Assembly (NCBI RefSeq): GCF_004331485.1
Contig: NZ_SJKD01000008.1
Span: 62,001 to 126,000 of the forward strand
Length of the DNA: 64,000 nt
Direction of reading: 5' to 3'
Origin: Kribbella capetownensis
Lineage (GTDB): Bacteria; Actinomycetota; Actinomycetes; Propionibacteriales; Kribbellaceae
The translations under genes were made by a program, and so were the position numbers. Positions 60,556-64,000 of this stretch are shown here, in pieces; within the stretch, counting starts at the first letter, position 1; every line of letters begins with the position of its first letter. A model generated the notes under the pieces. That model saw only the letters and a program-made list of their open reading frames with translations, was not told the origin of the DNA and did not search any database.

Positions 60556-61356
60556 TCACTCGGTTCCGTCGAGGGCGATCGCGTTGCCGGTCACCGTGAT
60601 CTCACGCGTGACGTTGCCCGGCTGCACGTACAGAATCAGACTGGCTTCGCGAAGGCCACTCGCGGAAGGCCGGAACTCCACCCGCACCGAGCACCCGGTT
60701 CCCGGCTTCAGGGTCCCGTCGCACCGCTGGGTGATCACGAAGTCGTCAGCGTGAGCGCCGCTCATCTCCCCGGTGGCGATCTCGACCGTCTTGGTCCCGG
60801 CGTTCCCGACGCCGATCTGCTTGCACACCTTCACGTCGCCCACCGGGATCTCCGGACACTCCCGCTGGTCCGGCAGCTCGATCTCGGCGCCGGCCTGCGA
60901 AGGCCCCGACGGCTCGGGCGAGGACGAGGGCGAGGACGGCGGCTCCGATGGTTCAGGCACTGGCGCGGTTCTCGTTGCCTGGGCGGCTTGCGCAGGGGTC
61001 GGTGCCGGGCCCCGTTTGGTGTACACGAAGGTGCCGGCGCGGTCCGAGGTCAGTGATCCGTCGCCCGCGATCGCCTCGGGCAAAGTGAACCCACCGAGGC
61101 TGATCACGAAGGCGATGGCGGTTACCGACGCGATGCCGACAGTGCGGATCAACCCTGGTCCTCGCGTGGTGAACATCGCCACCAGCAACGGGCCCAGCGC
61201 AGCGCCGAGCACGGTCGCGATCCGCCCCGCGCCCAGCGCCGGAATGATCGCCGAGCACACGACGGACGACAGGACGCCGAAGAACAGCGACGTACCGCTG
61301 AACGCGTTCGTCTCTCGAAGTTGCCGTCTGATCCGATGGTTCTGCTGCATTTCCAT
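60556..61356 (-). CDS. Membrane protein with choice-of-anchor/ASPM-like C-terminal domain
   Basis: A 266-residue protein. Two or three hydrophobic segments lie in the first 100 residues; a Pro/Ser/Glu-rich linker (about 115-155) follows, then a beta-sandwich domain of the ASPM/SPD-2/Hydin type (GCSVRVEFRPSASGLREASL). There are six residues between its stop and that of the convergent SDR. GGGGAGA precedes the ATG at 61356. The extracytoplasmic domain probably mediates binding. Function unknown. Confidence 0.75.
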   Translation of the reverse strand: MEMQQNHRIRRQLRETNAFSGTSLFFGVLSSVVCSAIIPALGAGRIATVLGAALGPLLVAMFTTRGPGLIRTVGIASVTAIAFVISLGGFTLPEAIAGDGSLTSDRAGTFVYTKRGPAPTPAQAAQATRTAPVPEPSEPPSSPSSSPEPSGPSQAGAEIELPDQRECPEIPVGDVKVCKQIGVGNAGTKTVEIATGEMSGAHADDFVITQRCDGTLKPGTGCSVRVEFRPSASGLREASLILYVQPGNVTREITVTGNAIALDGTE

Positions 61357-61502
61357 GTCCGTCTCCCCTCGGACGTGGCCATGCCAACCGGAGGCAGAAC
61401 CGCCGCACCTGATACCACCGCCCGCCCACGATTCCGGATGTATCCGGGCGCGGCCTCGCGACTCTGGTTCGGCAGGGGGAGAGAACGAACCGGAGGGATC
61501 CC

Positions 61503-62126
61503 GTGACCACCACAGCACGTCCTGCCACTGCACGGCCCGGCATCGCGCGGCCGCGGAACAAGGCCGCGATGAAGCCGATGACCCGGCGGATGATCGGCGC
61601 GATCAACTTCGCCGAGGCGATCATCACGCTGATCGGTCTGATCGCGGCGTACGGCATCGCCGAGCGGCTCGTGTCCGACCAGGAGATCACCGGGCCGACC
61701 GGCATCGCGACGCGCACTGTCCACTGGTGGGGCCCGGACTTCACGACCACGTTGAACATGTCGCTGCTGATCGTCGGAGCGGCAGCGGGCGCCGTCGGCA
61801 GCGTCATCCATCAGAGCATGGTCTTCGCCCAGCGTGCCGGTCTGGAGACGCTGGAGCGAGGGTTCGTCTGGTGGTACCTGCTGCGTCCGGTCTGGTCCGC
61901 TCTGCTGGGCTCGGTGGTCGTCGTCGCCGTCAACACCGGCCTGATCAGCATCGGCGACGACACGACCTCCTCCGCCGGCGTGACAGTGCTGATGATGACG
62001 GGCTGCCTGGCCGGTCTGTTCACCGATCAGGCGATGGTGCGGCTGCGTCCGCTGCTGGGCGTCACTCCGCCCGAGGACTCCCAGGTCCCGGACGAAGAGA
62101 CGACCCCGAACGACGACCAGCGCTGA
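61503..62126 (+). CDS. Four-span membrane protein of unknown function
   Basis: A 207-residue protein. A basic N terminus (MTTTARPATARPGIARPRNK) is followed by about four membrane segments (35-55, 85-105, 125-145, 155-175) and an acidic tail. The start is GTG 61503 behind GGAGGGAT. No family is recognised. It is divergent from the choice-of-anchor protein and convergent with the peptidase, five bases apart. Confidence 0.72.
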   Translation: MTTTARPATARPGIARPRNKAAMKPMTRRMIGAINFAEAIITLIGLIAAYGIAERLVSDQEITGPTGIATRTVHWWGPDFTTTLNMSLLIVGAAAGAVGSVIHQSMVFAQRAGLETLERGFVWWYLLRPVWSALLGSVVVVAVNTGLISIGDDTTSSAGVTVLMMTGCLAGLFTDQAMVRLRPLLGVTPPEDSQVPDEETTPNDDQR

Positions 62127-62131
62127 ACCGA

Positions 62132-63658
62132 CTACTCCGGCAGCAGCACGGCGCCGACACCGGGCTGTGCTGCCTGCCGGGCCTCGGCGATCAGTGCGGC
62201 CGCCGCGTCCCGTCCGTTCTCGCCGGTGCGTGACATCCGCGCCGCGATCAGCCCGGCGACGAGCGGCGTACTGAACGACGTACCGCTCCATTTCGCCATG
62301 CCGTAGAACTCCTCCTGCCGCGGTGGGCGTCCGGGACCTACGTGCGGCGGCTCGCGATAGGTGTAGTTCCCGACCGGGAAGGCGTTGACGAGGTCCTGCC
62401 CGGGCGCATAGACGTCGACCCAGCCGCCGTAATCGCTGAAGCCGGCCCTTCCATGCCAGTACGTGTTCAGCGCTCCGACGGACACGGTGTACGGCGCAGC
62501 CGCCGGCCAGAACGCCTTCCGATCGGCATAGTTGCCCGCAGCAACCACGAGGACGACACCCTTGTGGTGACTGAGGCGTCGTTCGTTGAAGATCCCGAAG
62601 GTGGGCAGGCCGGTCGCGTCGTGGCAGTACGTGCCCGCCGACATGCTGATGATGTCGGGGTCGTCCTTCTCGATGATCTCGTCCAGCTTCGCGACCAGGT
62701 CGGACTCCACCACCGTGCCCTCCGGGCCGAAGCCCTTCCGGACGCAGACCTCCGCGAGCGGGGCGACGGACCTGATGACTCCCGCGATGAACGTTCCGTG
62801 GCCGGCGTAGAACTCCAGAGTGTTGCCGACGATGCCGAGGTCCTTGTCCCCCTCCACACCTGTCAGCCAGTCGCTGCGGTCCGGCGCCGTCGCATCGAAG
62901 CCCGTGTCGACGACGACGATCTTGACGCCCTCTCCGGCGCATCGATCCGATGTGTACCCGGGATAGGGGGCGCTTCCGGCGGGCATCGGCTCAGGCTCGG
63001 TCGCCGGGCACCCGGCACCGTTGCCCCGGCCACCGGTGATGGAGACGAGATGATTCGGTGTCCCCACCCCCGGACCAAGCCCGGTGACGAGCACCGTCTG
63101 CGGCACCGTGCCCGGCGGCCGCTCCCCTTCCGCGGATCCCGCCCCTTCCGCGGATCCCGCCCCTTCCGCGGATCCCGCATCGTCCGCGGGCCGCTCGCCC
63201 TGCTCCGGACCGGAGCCTTCCGCCGGCGTGTCCACGTCGCCGGATTGGTCTGCCGGGCGGTTGATCGTGACTTCGCCGCCTTCCCGGAGCAACTTGAGTG
63301 TCTCGAGCGTGCCGAGTTGCGGATTGAGCTCGGGATTCAACCGAATCAGCCGGATACCTGCGATCACCGGCTGCGACACCGGCTCCCGGTCACCGCGGGG
63401 CAGCAGGTGCAACTGATCCAGAATCCTGCGCACATGCTCGAAATGTTCTTCCCGCACCAGAATCGTGCCGGCCTCGTAGAAGAAGTCCATCCCGGAATCC
63501 GTACCGGCCCCCCGCCCTGGCGCCAATTTCCGCGGATGCTCGGATTCGCGGTCGAAACGGCTGAGAATCAAGGCACGCTGGGCGTCCTCCGGTGATTCAG
63601 GAACCACCGCTGCTTCCTCAGTGCGACCTTCCGGACCCGTTGCGTCGTCTTCTGACAT
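62132..63658 (-). CDS. Subtilisin-like (S8) serine peptidase without signal peptide
   Basis: A 508-residue peptidase. The first 245 residues form a non-catalytic region: an acidic start, a possible ferredoxin-like unit around AGTILVREEHFEHVRRILDQ, and a low-complexity linker with three GSAEGA repeats (about 161-178). The catalytic domain has D251 (VVVDTGFD), H287 (AGHGTF), oxyanion N376 (AAGNY) and S461 (SGTSFSTPLVAG), a complete triad. Hydrophilic residues at the N terminus give no Sec or Tat signal, so it probably acts inside the cell. GGGAGGGG precedes the ATG. It is head to head, 41 bp apart, with the TPR-like gene at 63700. Confidence 0.9.
   Translation of the reverse strand: MSEDDATGPEGRTEEAAVVPESPEDAQRALILSRFDRESEHPRKLAPGRGAGTDSGMDFFYEAGTILVREEHFEHVRRILDQLHLLPRGDREPVSQPVIAGIRLIRLNPELNPQLGTLETLKLLREGGEVTINRPADQSGDVDTPAEGSGPEQGERPADDAGSAEGAGSAEGAGSAEGERPPGTVPQTVLVTGLGPGVGTPNHLVSITGGRGNGAGCPATEPEPMPAGSAPYPGYTSDRCAGEGVKIVVVDTGFDATAPDRSDWLTGVEGDKDLGIVGNTLEFYAGHGTFIAGVIRSVAPLAEVCVRKGFGPEGTVVESDLVAKLDEIIEKDDPDIISMSAGTYCHDATGLPTFGIFNERRLSHHKGVVLVVAAGNYADRKAFWPAAAPYTVSVGALNTYWHGRAGFSDYGGWVDVYAPGQDLVNAFPVGNYTYREPPHVGPGRPPRQEEFYGMAKWSGTSFSTPLVAGLIAARMSRTGENGRDAAAALIAEARQAAQPGVGAVLLPE
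63124..63177. repeat. Three tandem 18-bp units inside the peptidase gene
   Basis: The unit CCCCTTCCGCGGATCCCG occurs three times in a row (63124, 63142, 63160) without a change. On the coding strand it gives the six-residue linker repeat GSAEGA. Expansion or contraction by slippage would keep the reading frame. Confidence 0.9.
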
Positions 63659-63699
63659 GACCCCTCCCGATTACGCAGTGAGTTTCTTAGACTCCTTGA

Positions 63700-64000
63700 A
63701 TGTCAGCCGGTGACCGTCACGACGATCCCGACCGACTCCTGCCGCTGGCGGTGTCTCGCCCCTCCGAAGCCCTCGCGGCGGCCGCCACGGTGCTGGCGGA
63801 TGCTCCGGACCCGAGGACCGCATCGATCGCTCGTCAGGCCCGGGCGATCGTCCTGCGCGACTCCGGCCATCAGACCGAAGCGGTCACCGAACTGCGTCGC
63901 GCGCTGCGCCTGGCCAAGAGCTCCACCGAGCCCGAACGCATCGCGGACGTCCAAGCAACCCTCGGCCTCACGCTCGGCCTCGGAGGCAAACACGTCGAGG
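63700..64000 (+). CDS. Helical-repeat (TPR-like) protein, truncated at the window edge
   Basis: An open frame from ATG 63700 runs off the right edge, with about 100 codons visible and no stop. It begins MSAGDRHDDPDRLLPLAVSR. Helix pairs such as ARQARAIVLRDSGHQTEAVT and TELRRALRLA are TPR-like. The 41-base gap to the divergent peptidase start contains both start regions, and no strong ribosome site is seen for this gene. In actinomycetes such a TPR start often leads into a C-terminal effector such as a CHAT peptidase; that part lies outside the window and is not shown. Confidence 0.6.
   Translation, partial: MSAGDRHDDPDRLLPLAVSRPSEALAAAATVLADAPDPRTASIARQARAIVLRDSGHQTEAVTELRRALRLAKSSTEPERIADVQATLGLTLGLGGKHVE

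Noticed and set aside
63124..63177. Short tandem repeats considered as a CRISPR remnant
   Set aside because: Units are contiguous with no spacers and are in frame within the peptidase gene.

Overview
The window is very GC-rich double-stranded DNA of about 70% GC. It is packed with genes that start on ATG, GTG or TTG, and many neighbours overlap by four bases (ATGA or GTGA). The family content (ECF sigma with zinc-finger anti-sigma, Ser/Thr kinase, GAF-ANTAR protein, VOC and SnoaL-like proteins, many sugar ABC transporters) and the codon use point to a soil actinomycete, plausibly of the Nocardioidales/Kribbellaceae type. That placement is inference. No rRNA, tRNA, CRISPR array, transposase or phage gene was seen, so this looks like ordinary chromosome with much carbohydrate and regulatory content.

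Layout. 1-2488: the start of an ABC exporter ATPase, divergent from an OmpR-type two-component pair, with a perfect 18-bp inverted repeat between them. 2491-5047: DinB, FemAB-like and DUF4386 genes. 5221-15039: a sugar locus. It has a secreted GH36-type glycosidase, a DeoR repressor, and a six-gene coupled operon (binding lipoprotein, two permeases, GH4 glycosidase, AgaS-like SIS protein, BadF/NAGK-type kinase). TGCGCA-type sites lie in front of both transcription units. 15275-16836: TetR with divergent SnoaL-like and DUF1348 genes. 16751-20487: a leftward five-gene operon (ECF sigma, polytopic anti-sigma, ABC ATPase, ABC permease, membrane protein), every junction an ATGA overlap. 20609-25838: SRPBCC protein, YcaQ-type glycosylase, methyltransferase, two LysR regulators and an SDR. 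25887-28358: a secreted multidomain GH27 enzyme. 28473-32621: quinone-reductase-like enzyme, HTH regulator, O-methyltransferase and an AlkZ-type protein.

32646-41322 is a signalling and sugar-uptake region: secreted lipoprotein, Ser/Thr kinase, NarL-type regulator, LspA-like membrane protein, receiver-only regulator with a CHASE3-like histidine kinase, a XylF/XylG/XylH-type ABC transporter and a universal stress protein. A 21-bp element recurs in front of three of these units. 41332-52358: GNAT, OYE-MFS operon with divergent MarR, FtsH paralogue, flavin disulfide reductase, a second MFS pump, VOC and DinB-type proteins. 52392-60550: DUF3291, EEP-family nuclease/phosphatase, a GAF-ANTAR protein, CsbD, APH, GH13, zinc alcohol dehydrogenase and SDR.

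60556-64000 holds two membrane proteins and a subtilisin-like peptidase without a signal peptide. The peptidase lies head to head, 41 bp apart, with a truncated helical-repeat gene. This edge is the best candidate for a poorly described system, followed by the ECF-ABC operon, the amino-sugar locus and the repeated 21-bp promoter element. All family assignments come from reading motifs; no database search was run.
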